From the NCBI GenBank assembly GCA_016700155.1, contig CP065001.1, positions 2,046,001-2,110,000 on the forward strand: a stretch of DNA of 64,000 nt. The letters run 5' to 3'. Position numbers and translations under genes: made by a program. Every line of letters begins with the position of its first letter. Position 1 is the stretch's first letter. The notes beneath the pieces are model-generated. The model had not been told where the DNA came from, made no database searches, and saw nothing but the letters and a program-made list of their open reading frames with translations. Positions 27,550 through 35,587 of the stretch are shown here, one piece after another. Source of the stretch: Ignavibacteriales bacterium. GTDB lineage: Bacteria; Bacteroidota; Ignavibacteria; Ignavibacteriales; Ignavibacteriaceae.

Positions 27550-28248
27550 CTATAGTTTCCGGAGTTCTTCCATTAGCTGAGTTTTACTTTTTGTTTTATC
27601 GTCAACCTTCTTTAAAACTTTTGCCGGCACACCTGCAACAACCGTCATTGGTTCTACATCTTTAACAACGATCGATCCGGCTGCAACTACCGCGCCTTTA
27701 CCTACTTTCACACCTTCAAGTACAACAGCATTCGCGCCGATTAATACATCATCTTCAATTATGACCGGATCAGCACTTGGCGGTTCTATAACTCCTGCCA
27801 ATACTGTCCCTGCACCTATATGACAATTCTTTCCCACGATAGCTCTTCCGCCGACTACAACATTCATGTCTATCATAGTTTTTTCGCCGATTACCGCACC
27901 GATGTTAAGTACAGCTCCCATCATTATAACACAGTGATCACCGATTTCGACAAGATCGCGGACAATAGCCCCGGGCTCAATACGTGCATTATACTTTGTC
28001 AGATCAGCCATAGGGATAGCTGAGTTTCTTCTGTCATTTTCAATTTTGTGTTTTATGATGAATGTCCCATTCTCTTTTAAGAATTTTTCAACCTGGTCAT
28101 ATTCACAAAAAAGAATTCCTGATTCTTCATTACCATAAAAATCAAAATTACTAAAATCAATTTTTTTGAGATCTCCTTGAAGATAGACTTTCAACGGAGT
28201 TTTTTTCTTTGATTCAGATATGTACCTGATTATTTCATAGGAGTCCAT
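27550..28248 (-). CDS. dapH: 2,3,4,5-tetrahydropyridine-2,6-dicarboxylate N-acetyltransferase
   Basis: 232 residues. N-terminal DapH_N domain (about 1-85), then a left-handed beta helix of hexapeptide repeats (about 88-205; RIEPGAIVRDLVEIGDHCVIMMGAVLNIGA). Acetylates tetrahydrodipicolinate in the diaminopimelate pathway, which implies the N-acetyl branch rather than succinylation or the DapL route. ATG start. Between dapB and lysC. Confidence 0.93.
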   Translation of the reverse strand: MDSYEIIRYISESKKKTPLKVYLQGDLKKIDFSNFDFYGNEESGILFCEYDQVEKFLKENGTFIIKHKIENDRRNSAIPMADLTKYNARIEPGAIVRDLVEIGDHCVIMMGAVLNIGAVIGEKTMIDMNVVVGGRAIVGKNCHIGAGTVLAGVIEPPSADPVIIEDDVLIGANAVVLEGVKVGKGAVVAAGSIVVKDVEPMTVVAGVPAKVLKKVDDKTKSKTQLMEELRKL

Positions 28249-28318
28249 TTAATTTTCCTTTTCTAAAATCATATTACTTTGAATGGTCTGAGCAATGATT
28301 CTGAATCATAACTTTGCA

Positions 28319-28975
28319 TCATTTAGTCTCACCAAAAACCACATCGGTAAAAGTAAATAATCCCCTTTGTTTTTTCATAACAAATTCAGCAGACAACAAA
28401 ATTCCTTCAGCGAATGTTCTTCTGGAAATAGCACTGTGAGTAATCGATAAGGTTTCACCCAATCCGCCGAAGTAAACTGTATGATCTCCGGATATGTTGC
28501 CCAGCCTTAACGATGATATGTTTGGAGTTCTCCCTTTCAAACTTTCGGCAATCATTTTTGCTGTACCGCTTGGTTTATCTTTTTTAAAACGGTGGTGAGT
28601 TTCAGATATTTCAACATCCCAGCCATCAAGTATATCATTCGCCATTGAAGCAAGTTTAAGTAAAACCTGTACACCGACTGAAAAATTAAAACTCTGCACT
28701 ACAGGAATTTTATCTGAAGCTGTTTTAAGTTTTATTAATTGATCAGGCGATAATCCGGTAACGGCAATAATAAAAGGAACGGATAACTCTATAGCATGAT
28801 TTAAACTCTTGTCAAAGACTTCAGGCAGTGAGCAGTCAATTATAATCTCAGCATTTCCAATTTCATTTGTTCCGTCAAGATCGTATCCATAAACGAGTTT
28901 ATGATTTTTTTCACTAAAGCAAGCGGCAACTTCTTTACCAAGTCTTCCGCTGCTTCCATATAGTCCAAAATCCAT
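28319..28975 (-). CDS. dapB: 4-hydroxy-tetrahydrodipicolinate reductase
   Basis: 218 residues, shorter than the about 270 of E. coli. N-terminal nucleotide loop LYGSSGRLGKEVA, VTGLSPDQL, and the diagnostic ISETHHRFKKDKPSGTAKMIAE with the catalytic His pair and Lys. The missing length lies mainly in the nucleotide-binding domain, as in other enzymes of this phylum. Reduces the product of DapA. 11 bases after dapA. Confidence 0.93.
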   Translation of the reverse strand: MDFGLYGSSGRLGKEVAACFSEKNHKLVYGYDLDGTNEIGNAEIIIDCSLPEVFDKSLNHAIELSVPFIIAVTGLSPDQLIKLKTASDKIPVVQSFNFSVGVQVLLKLASMANDILDGWDVEISETHHRFKKDKPSGTAKMIAESLKGRTPNISSLRLGNISGDHTVYFGGLGETLSITHSAISRRTFAEGILLSAEFVMKKQRGLFTFTDVVFGETK

Positions 28976-28986
28976 TTTCGAATTCC

Positions 28987-29859
28987 TCAGGAAAATAATT
29001 TCATTTCATTTTCTAACACTGCTTCATTTTTCTTTGTTAGCGGTATTAGAGGAAGTCTTAATACATTCTCACAATAACCGAGTTTGTTCATAACGAATTT
29101 AACCGGGGAAGGACTGGTTTCAACAAACAGTGCATTCATCATTGAAAGATATTTATTATTGTACTTCTGAGCAGTTGATAAATCTCCCTTCAACATTGCA
29201 TCCGTAATTTGTTTCATCTGTGCAGGATATGGATTTGAAAAAACAGATATCACTCCTTCTGCACCGAGCGCCATAATTGAAAGTGTCTGATCGTCATTGC
29301 CTGAAAAAACTTTTAGAGTATCAGGTTTTATGGAAATAAGATGAGCGATCTGCGAGATGTTTCCGCTTGCTTCTTTAACTCCTATAACATTCTTACATTC
29401 ATTATGAATTTTGACCGCTGTTTCCGGAAGGATATTCATAGCTGTTCTTGACGGAACATTGTAAAGAATAATAGGTAGAGAAGTATTCTGAGCAATCTCT
29501 TTGAAGTGATAGAATAAACTTTCCTGTGTTCCTTTGTTATAATAAGGATTCACAATCAACAATCCATTGGCTTTAGATTCCTCAGCGGATTTGTTAAGCG
29601 AGATAACTTTTTTTGTATCATTGGTTCCGGTTCCCACAATCACGGGAATTTTTCCGTTGACCTCCGCTACAACTGTTTCAACAACTTTTTTTCTTTCTTC
29701 ATTTGTAATAACTGGTGATTCACCTGTTGTGCCTAATACTATCAATGCATCAATACCATTATCAATCTGAAATCTCGTAACCTTCTTTAACGATGCATAA
29801 TCAATTTGTTGATCATTCGTGAACGGCGTAATTATAGCAGTTCCGGTTCCTTTAAACAT
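28987..29859 (-). CDS. dapA: 4-hydroxy-tetrahydrodipicolinate synthase
   Basis: 290 residues, usual length. TIM barrel with GTTGESPVITNEER, the IILYNVPSRTAMNI segment (catalytic Tyr) and GVKEASGNI with the Schiff-base Lys. Condenses pyruvate with aspartate semialdehyde. First gene of the lysine unit. The 147 bases upstream hold no riboswitch fold that I can recognise. Confidence 0.96.
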   Translation of the reverse strand: MFKGTGTAIITPFTNDQQIDYASLKKVTRFQIDNGIDALIVLGTTGESPVITNEERKKVVETVVAEVNGKIPVIVGTGTNDTKKVISLNKSAEESKANGLLIVNPYYNKGTQESLFYHFKEIAQNTSLPIILYNVPSRTAMNILPETAVKIHNECKNVIGVKEASGNISQIAHLISIKPDTLKVFSGNDDQTLSIMALGAEGVISVFSNPYPAQMKQITDAMLKGDLSTAQKYNNKYLSMMNALFVETSPSPVKFVMNKLGYCENVLRLPLIPLTKKNEAVLENEMKLFS

Positions 29860-30006
29860 TTTTACCCTCTGAGAATTTTTATAATATGAAAAATATAAAA
29901 ATTTGTTCAGATAGCTAATAACTTAAAGAGAGATAAATTTATTATTAATCAGATAGTCAATCGGAAAGATTACCTAAAGAAAGGATTCAGTTCAGCACTA
30001 ACCTTA

Positions 30007-30384
30007 CTATGGAACTGTAACTGAAACAGATGCAAAGGCTGAACCCGGACCATCATTCTCCTGGCTTGCAGCAAGACTGTTGTCAACATAAATCTCAACA
30101 CGGACACGTATATTAAGAACGCTGGAGGTTGTGCCTGACGCACTAAGATTTACAACAGTACCCGGAGCAAAAGAAATTGTTCGGTTAAAAACACCAACAA
30201 ACTCCTGAGTATCTGATCCGTTTGCATTTGTGAAGGTGATTGTTTTTATAACACTCGCATCGTTTGATGATAAAATTATAGCATAGTACCTGACTGTTTT
30301 ATTTAAACTAACAGGATCATCTGAGGAGCAGCTTAAAAATACTACGCTGAATATTATTTGTACTACCAGAAAAATTTTTTTCAT
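30007..30384 (-). CDS. Small lipoprotein, hypothetical
   Basis: 125 residues. Lipoprotein signal with lipobox VFLSCSSDD (Cys about 19), then about 105 residues that are beta-rich and contain many Ser, Asn, Thr and Val (TVVNLSASGTTSSVLNIRVRVEIYVDNSLAAS), like small Ig- or MmpS-like folds. Not recognised. ATG start; a single gene. Confidence 0.55.
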   Translation of the reverse strand: MKKIFLVVQIIFSVVFLSCSSDDPVSLNKTVRYYAIILSSNDASVIKTITFTNANGSDTQEFVGVFNRTISFAPGTVVNLSASGTTSSVLNIRVRVEIYVDNSLAASQENDGPGSAFASVSVTVP

Positions 30385-30839
30385 AAACTCACCTGTTGTA
30401 CCCCGTAATTTTGACTCAAATATAAAAAAAGTAATCGAATGATTATAAGAAAATTATTTTTTTTCTATATATCTGCTGCCATTTATTCAATTTTCAGACC
30501 GAAAATGAACTTTGCAATATTGGCTTACATAAATCCACGAAACTGATATAATTATTTTGTAAATCTGATTTGAATAATTAGTAATTCGACAACTGGTATA
30601 ATAATTGAACTTTTAAGAACTCGACCAGATGTGAAATAAGCCTGAGAGTTTATTTGCTTTAGATACAAGCATTAGAATTTTCGCAGGCTGAATAATGATA
30701 TTTTTTACCGTCATATTTACTGATTGGATGTAAAAATGTTAACCGTCACACAAAAATTCTCCCGAAGTTTTCCCCTGATATTTACAAACTTAAATTAAGC
30801 CAGGTTTAATTCTGTTCATTACATGAACAAGGAGCTAAT
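30385..30839. other. 455-base intergenic region between divergent genes
   Basis: Separates the small lipoprotein gene (minus) from the DUF1523-like gene (plus), so it should hold two divergent promoters. It is AT-rich. The plus-strand end contains a clear AAGGAG site 5 bases before the ATG at 30840. I find no ORF longer than about 12 codons with a start, and no tRNA or strong hairpin. Confidence 0.4.
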
Positions 30840-31214
30840 ATGGTTGTTATCAATCAAAAATTATTTTGGTTATACAAGTTTACAGCAGTTGTTATGATTC
30901 TTTTCATAATTGTATTCGGTTACATTTTCTTTGAGCCGTATCTTACTGAAAGAGAAATCGTTATTACAGTCGTGAATTTTGAAAAATTCCCTAAAGAAAA
31001 TGGTAAGTACTACATATTTACAACCGATGAAGTATTTGAGAACACAAACTATTACTATCACAAAAAAAATAATGCAGATCGGCTGATAACAAAATTTATC
31101 AAAGGAGACACATACCGAGTTAAAGTGGTGGGATTTTATCTGCCTGCAATTAATCGGTTCAGAAATATTATAGATATTGTCGAATACAATATCAGAACCC
31201 GCTCTAATGTTTAG
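30840..31214 (+). CDS. Small membrane-anchored protein, DUF1523-like
   Basis: 124 residues. One N-terminal helix (about 11-31) and an extracytoplasmic domain (KYYIFTTDEVFENTNYYY, DTYRVKVVGFYLPAINRFRNII) whose pattern recalls DUF1523 proteins (YxIFT, FEN, V.G...P, NI). The resemblance is by eye and weak. ATG start with AAGGAG. It faces the L,D-transpeptidase gene with only four bases between stops. Confidence 0.55.
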   Translation: MVVINQKLFWLYKFTAVVMILFIIVFGYIFFEPYLTEREIVITVVNFEKFPKENGKYYIFTTDEVFENTNYYYHKKNNADRLITKFIKGDTYRVKVVGFYLPAINRFRNIIDIVEYNIRTRSNV

Positions 31215-31218
31215 CTGT

Positions 31219-33051
31219 TCAGCTTTTTTGTTTTAACCCCAATCGTTCTATTAACAGCACATCTTTTTTATAAACATCATCACGGAAATTCAGTATTCCC
31301 TGCTCATCAACCCATGCTGTATAGTAATCAACGAACAGAGGTATTTTCTTTTCAAGTTTTAATTCAGTTGTTTCACCAAAACTTGAGTTCTTTCTCAGAG
31401 CAGCCCTTTTCTTATAAAATTCTGAAATAATTTTTTTATCAGTGATCTTTTGACCGGTTTCTATTTTCAGGTAATCGTTATTCCACTTTGAATGTCCTTT
31501 CAAAAGATATTCAGAAAGCAGAAATGGTTTCTCAACTCTTACGCATCCGTGACTAACTGCCCTGTTAGAATAACTGAATGGTACCCTGGTCGGAGTATCA
31601 TGCAAGTAAATCCCGAAAGGATTTTCAAACATGAATTTTATCCTTCCAAGAGCATTTCCTGCACCCGGGTCCTGAACAATTCTGTAAGGTATTTTATCCG
31701 TGTATAAATGGTTGATGCTTACATTAGTCAGGTCAATCTCAACCCCATCCTGATAAACTTTAAAATTCTTCTTTGACAGGTAGGATGAATCTTTTTTAAC
31801 TCCAGCAAATATTTCTTCACGTATGATGCTCGGCGGTACCGTCCAGGTAGGGTTAAGTATCAGGTAAGAAATTTGTGAATACATCATTGGAGTTTCCCAG
31901 TCATCCGGTTTCATTTTCCAGTTTTTCGATTTGACGTATTGTTTGTATCGCTCATCATAATTTGCCGGACGTTTTTTCCCTGTACACACTTTTATTGCAA
32001 ACTTTTCTTTTTTGTTTTCAATAACATAAAGTTTGAAATCAGGAATGTTAACTACTATGTACTGTGCGGTATCAGTGTAATTCAGCCACCTGAATCGTTC
32101 CAGATTAATTTTTATCGTTGCGATATTTTCTTCAGGCGATACGTTTAACCGGTCGATAGTTGCTTTTCCAATTACCCCGTCGTCAGCTAATCCGTTTTGT
32201 CTTTGAAATTCCTTTATAGCATCTACTATCACCGAATCAAATAATGTAAAATCCTGCACCTTTGATTTTGATGTATCAAGAATTCCAACAGTGATTAGCC
32301 GTGAAGCGATTTCAGCAATGATCTGATCCTTATAGCCAGGTTCTATTTTTTTAGTCGGGACTGGAATTAATTTCCACTCAATGTCTTTATACTTCTGTGA
32401 ATATTCCTCTAATGCTTGTTGAAGTTTTTTATAGCGTTCATCCGCGGGCTGTATTTTTTCGAGATAATCAATTACATCTTCCTGAACCAGAGGTTCAAAT
32501 AAATTACGCTTAGATGAATCAGGCACAGGAAGAAAATAACTATCGGGATATAGTTCTTTTGGATTTACGACCCCGTACCTGAGATGATACGCGTATTTTA
32601 AAACCGCATCGGCAGTTAGAATTTCTGCATTAGAAAGATGAGAGTACCTGATCTTATTATCTATACTGTCTTTTAACGCGGCAAGCAACTCGTTTTGTAT
32701 TTTAAGATAGTGATACATTGACGAATCTAATCCGTGTTCATCAGACTTAGATAAAATATTCAGTACAGCATAAACTTTATCCTGATCATCAAAGCTTGAA
32801 ATGAAAATCGGTTTAAACTGACGGGTTGAATAAAATTGTTTCAACGTATCAAAATATTCGATGGTTGAATCTGAAAGGAAGGCAGAAAAAGTTCCGTTTA
32901 GGAAATCATCTTTGATACTGAGTGTGTATGACTGTAAGTCGAAATTATACTTTTTATCAAGTGTAGCTACTTCTTCATCCGATCCATCTTTACAAGCGGA
33001 AAAAAAAACTATTGCCAGAAAAAAAAGCTGAAGACAAATTCGTTTTAACAT
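31219..33051 (-). CDS. YcbB-like L,D-transpeptidase lipoprotein
   Basis: 610 residues. Lipobox FFSAC (Cys about 20), a scaffold/PG-binding region (peptidoglycan-binding repeat around IDRLNVSPEENIATIKINLERFRW) and a C-terminal YkuD catalytic domain with SHGCVRVEKP (catalytic Cys and preceding His) and GIYLHDTP. Makes 3-3 crosslinks in peptidoglycan, as E. coli LdtD (YcbB) does. Length is close to that enzyme. ATG start; 3' end faces the 30840 gene. Confidence 0.92.
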   Translation of the reverse strand: MLKRICLQLFFLAIVFFSACKDGSDEEVATLDKKYNFDLQSYTLSIKDDFLNGTFSAFLSDSTIEYFDTLKQFYSTRQFKPIFISSFDDQDKVYAVLNILSKSDEHGLDSSMYHYLKIQNELLAALKDSIDNKIRYSHLSNAEILTADAVLKYAYHLRYGVVNPKELYPDSYFLPVPDSSKRNLFEPLVQEDVIDYLEKIQPADERYKKLQQALEEYSQKYKDIEWKLIPVPTKKIEPGYKDQIIAEIASRLITVGILDTSKSKVQDFTLFDSVIVDAIKEFQRQNGLADDGVIGKATIDRLNVSPEENIATIKINLERFRWLNYTDTAQYIVVNIPDFKLYVIENKKEKFAIKVCTGKKRPANYDERYKQYVKSKNWKMKPDDWETPMMYSQISYLILNPTWTVPPSIIREEIFAGVKKDSSYLSKKNFKVYQDGVEIDLTNVSINHLYTDKIPYRIVQDPGAGNALGRIKFMFENPFGIYLHDTPTRVPFSYSNRAVSHGCVRVEKPFLLSEYLLKGHSKWNNDYLKIETGQKITDKKIISEFYKKRAALRKNSSFGETTELKLEKKIPLFVDYYTAWVDEQGILNFRDDVYKKDVLLIERLGLKQKS

Positions 33052-33310
33052 ACTTCCTTAACTACCCTCGGGTTAATTTTATTTATGGTATAAATCAGTT
33101 GAAGTTTTTTCGATGAACACAAAAATAATTTTAATTGCCGGCGATTAAATTAGTAAAATCCTGACATACTTTTCAAAATCTTTTAAGAATCATTCAGTTG
33201 TACCTGCATTTTTAATTGTTAAAGCAGCGGAATTATATTACATTTGCAGTGCAAAATTTGGAAATTATATTCTTCCAAATATCACAACAGTATTAATCTT
33301 AGTTATAAAT
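33052..33310. other. 259-base intergenic region upstream of the tRNA-Arg pair
   Basis: Holds the start region of the L,D-transpeptidase gene and the promoter of the tRNA genes. Visible elements: a palindrome TTGCAGTGCAA at 33244-33254 and an 8-base inverted repeat ATTTGGAA / TTCCAAAT (33256-33263, 33273-33280). No gene is seen. Confidence 0.4.
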
Positions 33311-33384
33311 GCACCCGTAGCTCAATTGGATAGAGCATCTGACTACGGATCAGAAGGTTTGGGGTTCGAATCCCTACGGGTGTA
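33311..33384 (+). tRNA. tRNA-Arg (anticodon ACG)
   Basis: 74 bases. Acceptor arm GCACCCG / CGGGTGT with A as discriminator base, D arm GCTC..GAGC, anticodon stem TCTGA / TCAGA enclosing CTACGGA (anticodon ACG, wobble A read as inosine after TadA action), T arm with TTCGAAT. CCA is not encoded. tadA itself is nearby at 37.5 kb. Confidence 0.95.
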
Positions 33385-33390
33385 CTGGTT

Positions 33391-33461
33391 TAATGTACAA
33401 TGTAAAATTTATAATGCATAATGATACATTATTCTAATTGTAAATTTTACATTGTACATTA
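33391..33461. repeat. Perfect 21-bp inverted repeat between tRNA genes
   Basis: Arms at 33391-33411 and 33441-33461 are perfect inverted copies (TAATGTACAATGTAAAATTTA and its complement) around a 29-base, AT-rich centre. It lies exactly in the spacer between two tRNA-Arg genes, so the joint transcript would fold into a long hairpin. Confidence 0.85.
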
Positions 33462-33472
33462 TAAATTTTCAT

Positions 33473-33546
33473 GCACCCGTAGCTCAACTGGATAGAGCAT
33501 TTGACTTCGGATCAAAGGGTTGAGGGTTCGAATCCTTCCGGGTGTA
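33473..33546 (+). tRNA. tRNA-Arg (anticodon TCG)
   Basis: 74 bases, similar to the first tRNA-Arg: the same acceptor arm, anticodon stem TTTGA / TCAAA enclosing CTTCGGA (anticodon TCG), T arm with TTCGAAT. CCA is not encoded. Likely processed from a transcript shared with the first tRNA. Confidence 0.95.
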
Positions 33547-33623
33547 CAGAGCCTTGATCAGCCTCGTTTCTTTCTTCATAATACATTTTTATTTTACCAG
33601 CAAGAATTTATAAATCATTTGAG

Positions 33624-34706
33624 ATGAAACTTACACCTGTTAAATACTGGATTTTGTTTTCGATAGGCTGGCTGGTGCTCGGCGTATATTTTATACTCTC
33701 CTCTTATGTTTACTATGCTAATAGCAGTACAGCATTCAACTGGGAATCTCATCTTGTTAACCGGATGCCTCCATACTTTATCTGGGCATTGATTACCCCG
33801 TTCATTTATAAAATTGTTACTGACTACCAATCAAAAAAGAAAAAGTTGTCGCAACAAATTTTTTACTATACTGTTCTTGGTCTCCTGGTGTCGGTCTTTC
33901 ACAGACTGATTTCCGTAAGCATTTCATATACACTAATAAAAGTTATTGAGTCAACCACTGACGATTATTTTACTGTTATGATGCAAAGTAAGTTTGTGAT
34001 TTTTTCATACTTGTTCGACAGTTTCTTTACTTATGGCTTCCTGCTCACATTATTTTTCAGCATCAATTACTATAAGAGACATAACGAGAATAAAATTAAA
34101 ACTGCTGAACTTGAAAACCGTCTTTCCCAGGTTGAACTTAAAGCATTAAGAATGCAACTGCAGCCGCATTTTCTGTTTAATACTTTAAACTCGATCAGTA
34201 CATTAATACATAAAAATCCGGATGCAGCCGATTTGATGATTACAAAGTTGAGTGAACTCCTTCGGTTTACTCTCGATAGTTCAGGCAAGCAAACAATTTT
34301 GTTGAGTGAAGAGATTGAATTCCTGAAGACATATCTTGATATTCAAAAAATAAGATATGGAGAAAGAATAATTACTGAATTCAACATTCCCGAGAAAGTA
34401 CTGCACATTGAAGTACCTGCTTTGATACTGCAACCAACAATTGAAAATACGATCATCCATTCCGTTGAAAAAAGAAATCAGCCTACCTGCCTGAATATTT
34501 CTGCAGAACTTCAGAACGGTTCTCTTAATCTGGTGGTCAAGGATAATGGTCCCGGTCTAAGAGAGAATCACACTGAAGGTATCGGCATTGAAAATACACG
34601 TGTACGACTTGAGCAGTTGTATAAATATAAATCATCTTTCAGACTCGAGAGTTCATCGGAAGGGCTTAAAACAATCATCACTATACCGGTGAACAATAAT
34701 GATTAA
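33624..34706 (+). CDS. LytS/AlgZ-type sensor histidine kinase
   Basis: 360 residues. Four N-terminal membrane helices (about 7-29, 50-65, 79-105, 124-149), a short coiled coil, a His_kinase (PF06580-type) domain with LQPHFLFNTLNSI (phospho-acceptor His182) and an ATPase domain with the N-box (ENTIIH) and DNGPGL. No extracellular sensor domain, so the signal is probably sensed in the membrane. ATG start. Overlaps the response regulator gene by eight bases. Confidence 0.93.
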   Translation: MKLTPVKYWILFSIGWLVLGVYFILSSYVYYANSSTAFNWESHLVNRMPPYFIWALITPFIYKIVTDYQSKKKKLSQQIFYYTVLGLLVSVFHRLISVSISYTLIKVIESTTDDYFTVMMQSKFVIFSYLFDSFFTYGFLLTLFFSINYYKRHNENKIKTAELENRLSQVELKALRMQLQPHFLFNTLNSISTLIHKNPDAADLMITKLSELLRFTLDSSGKQTILLSEEIEFLKTYLDIQKIRYGERIITEFNIPEKVLHIEVPALILQPTIENTIIHSVEKRNQPTCLNISAELQNGSLNLVVKDNGPGLRENHTEGIGIENTRVRLEQLYKYKSSFRLESSSEGLKTIITIPVNNND

Positions 34707-35472
34707 AGCTATGATTGTTGATGATGAGGAACTTGCCAGACAGCGAGTCCGTGACTTGCTTTCTGATCATTCCGATATAAAAATAATTGCCGAAGCATCA
34801 ACAAGTGCCGATGCAATTGTAAAGATAAAAAGTGAACATCCAGACCTGGTTTTCCTCGATATACAAATGCCCGAGTCAAACGGCTTTGATGTGATAGAGA
34901 GTATCAGAAAAGAATATTTACCGCTGATTATTTTCACAACCGCATTTGATGAATATGCAATAAAAGCATTTGAACTTCATGCTATTGACTACCTGCTAAA
35001 GCCTTTTGACAAACGAAGATTTGCTTCTGCACTGGATCATGCAAGAATGATTATCAATTCAAAAAATCCGGAAATTATATCCGAGCAAATAAGTTCTTTG
35101 ATGGCTTCCCTGGATGAATTCAGAAAGAAGAAAAATTCATACTTGAAAAAGTTTGTTATAAAAGAAACTGGCAAAATCAGCCTGGTTAATGTGGACGAAA
35201 TAATTTTCATTGAAGCTGACGGCAATTACATAAAATTGATTACCTCTAACCAAAATTTTTTAGTCCGTGATACCATGAACAAAGTTGAAGCGAAACTTAA
35301 TCCTGAAATTTTTATGCGTGTTCATCGGTCATACATCATTAAAATCGAACTCGTAAAAGAAATAAAAACTCATTTTGACGGCGAGTACCATATCACTTTA
35401 AAGAATAATCAAATTGTTAAAACAGGTAAAGCATATCGTAGCAACATTCTAAAATTAATTGAGTTGCCTTAA
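34699..35472 (+). CDS. LytTR-family response regulator
   Basis: 257 residues. Receiver domain (about 1-120) with phospho-acceptor Asp54 (VFLDIQMPES), Thr/Lys switch residues (FTTAFDEYA, LLKPFDK) and a C-terminal LytTR DNA-binding domain (about 155-255; EIIFIEADGNYIKLIT, RVHRSYIIKIE). Partner of the kinase immediately upstream. Likely to bind near its own or the following gene; see the direct repeat at 35503-35529. Confidence 0.94.
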   Translation: MIKAMIVDDEELARQRVRDLLSDHSDIKIIAEASTSADAIVKIKSEHPDLVFLDIQMPESNGFDVIESIRKEYLPLIIFTTAFDEYAIKAFELHAIDYLLKPFDKRRFASALDHARMIINSKNPEIISEQISSLMASLDEFRKKKNSYLKKFVIKETGKISLVNVDEIIFIEADGNYIKLITSNQNFLVRDTMNKVEAKLNPEIFMRVHRSYIIKIELVKEIKTHFDGEYHITLKNNQIVKTGKAYRSNILKLIELP

Positions 35473-35502
35473 ATCATGTAACTTCAAATTGATATTTAGT
35501 CA

Positions 35503-35529
35503 CATCATTTCTATAGTTCATCACTTCTA
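35503..35529 (+). promoter_or_regulatory. Possible operator, direct repeat
   Basis: CATCATTTCTA (35503-35513) and CATCACTTCTA (35519-35529) repeat with one difference and 16 bases start to start. It lies in the 115-base gap between the LytTR regulator and the secreted protein gene. The spacing does not match the 21-22 bases common for LytTR sites, so it is only a candidate. Confidence 0.3.
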
Positions 35530-35587
35530 AGTTTGTGAGTCTGGTTTCCAGCATTATATTGCCATCAACAAATCCCAGGAGTAAAAC

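Noticed and set aside
28319..28975. DapB truncated by a frameshift, because it is only 218 residues long
   Set aside because: N-terminal loop, HH and PSGTA motifs and the C-terminal part are all in one frame, so it is a naturally short form.
29860..30006. Lysine riboswitch upstream of dapA
   Set aside because: 147 bases of AT-rich sequence without the conserved helices of the L-box; too short for that motif plus a terminator.
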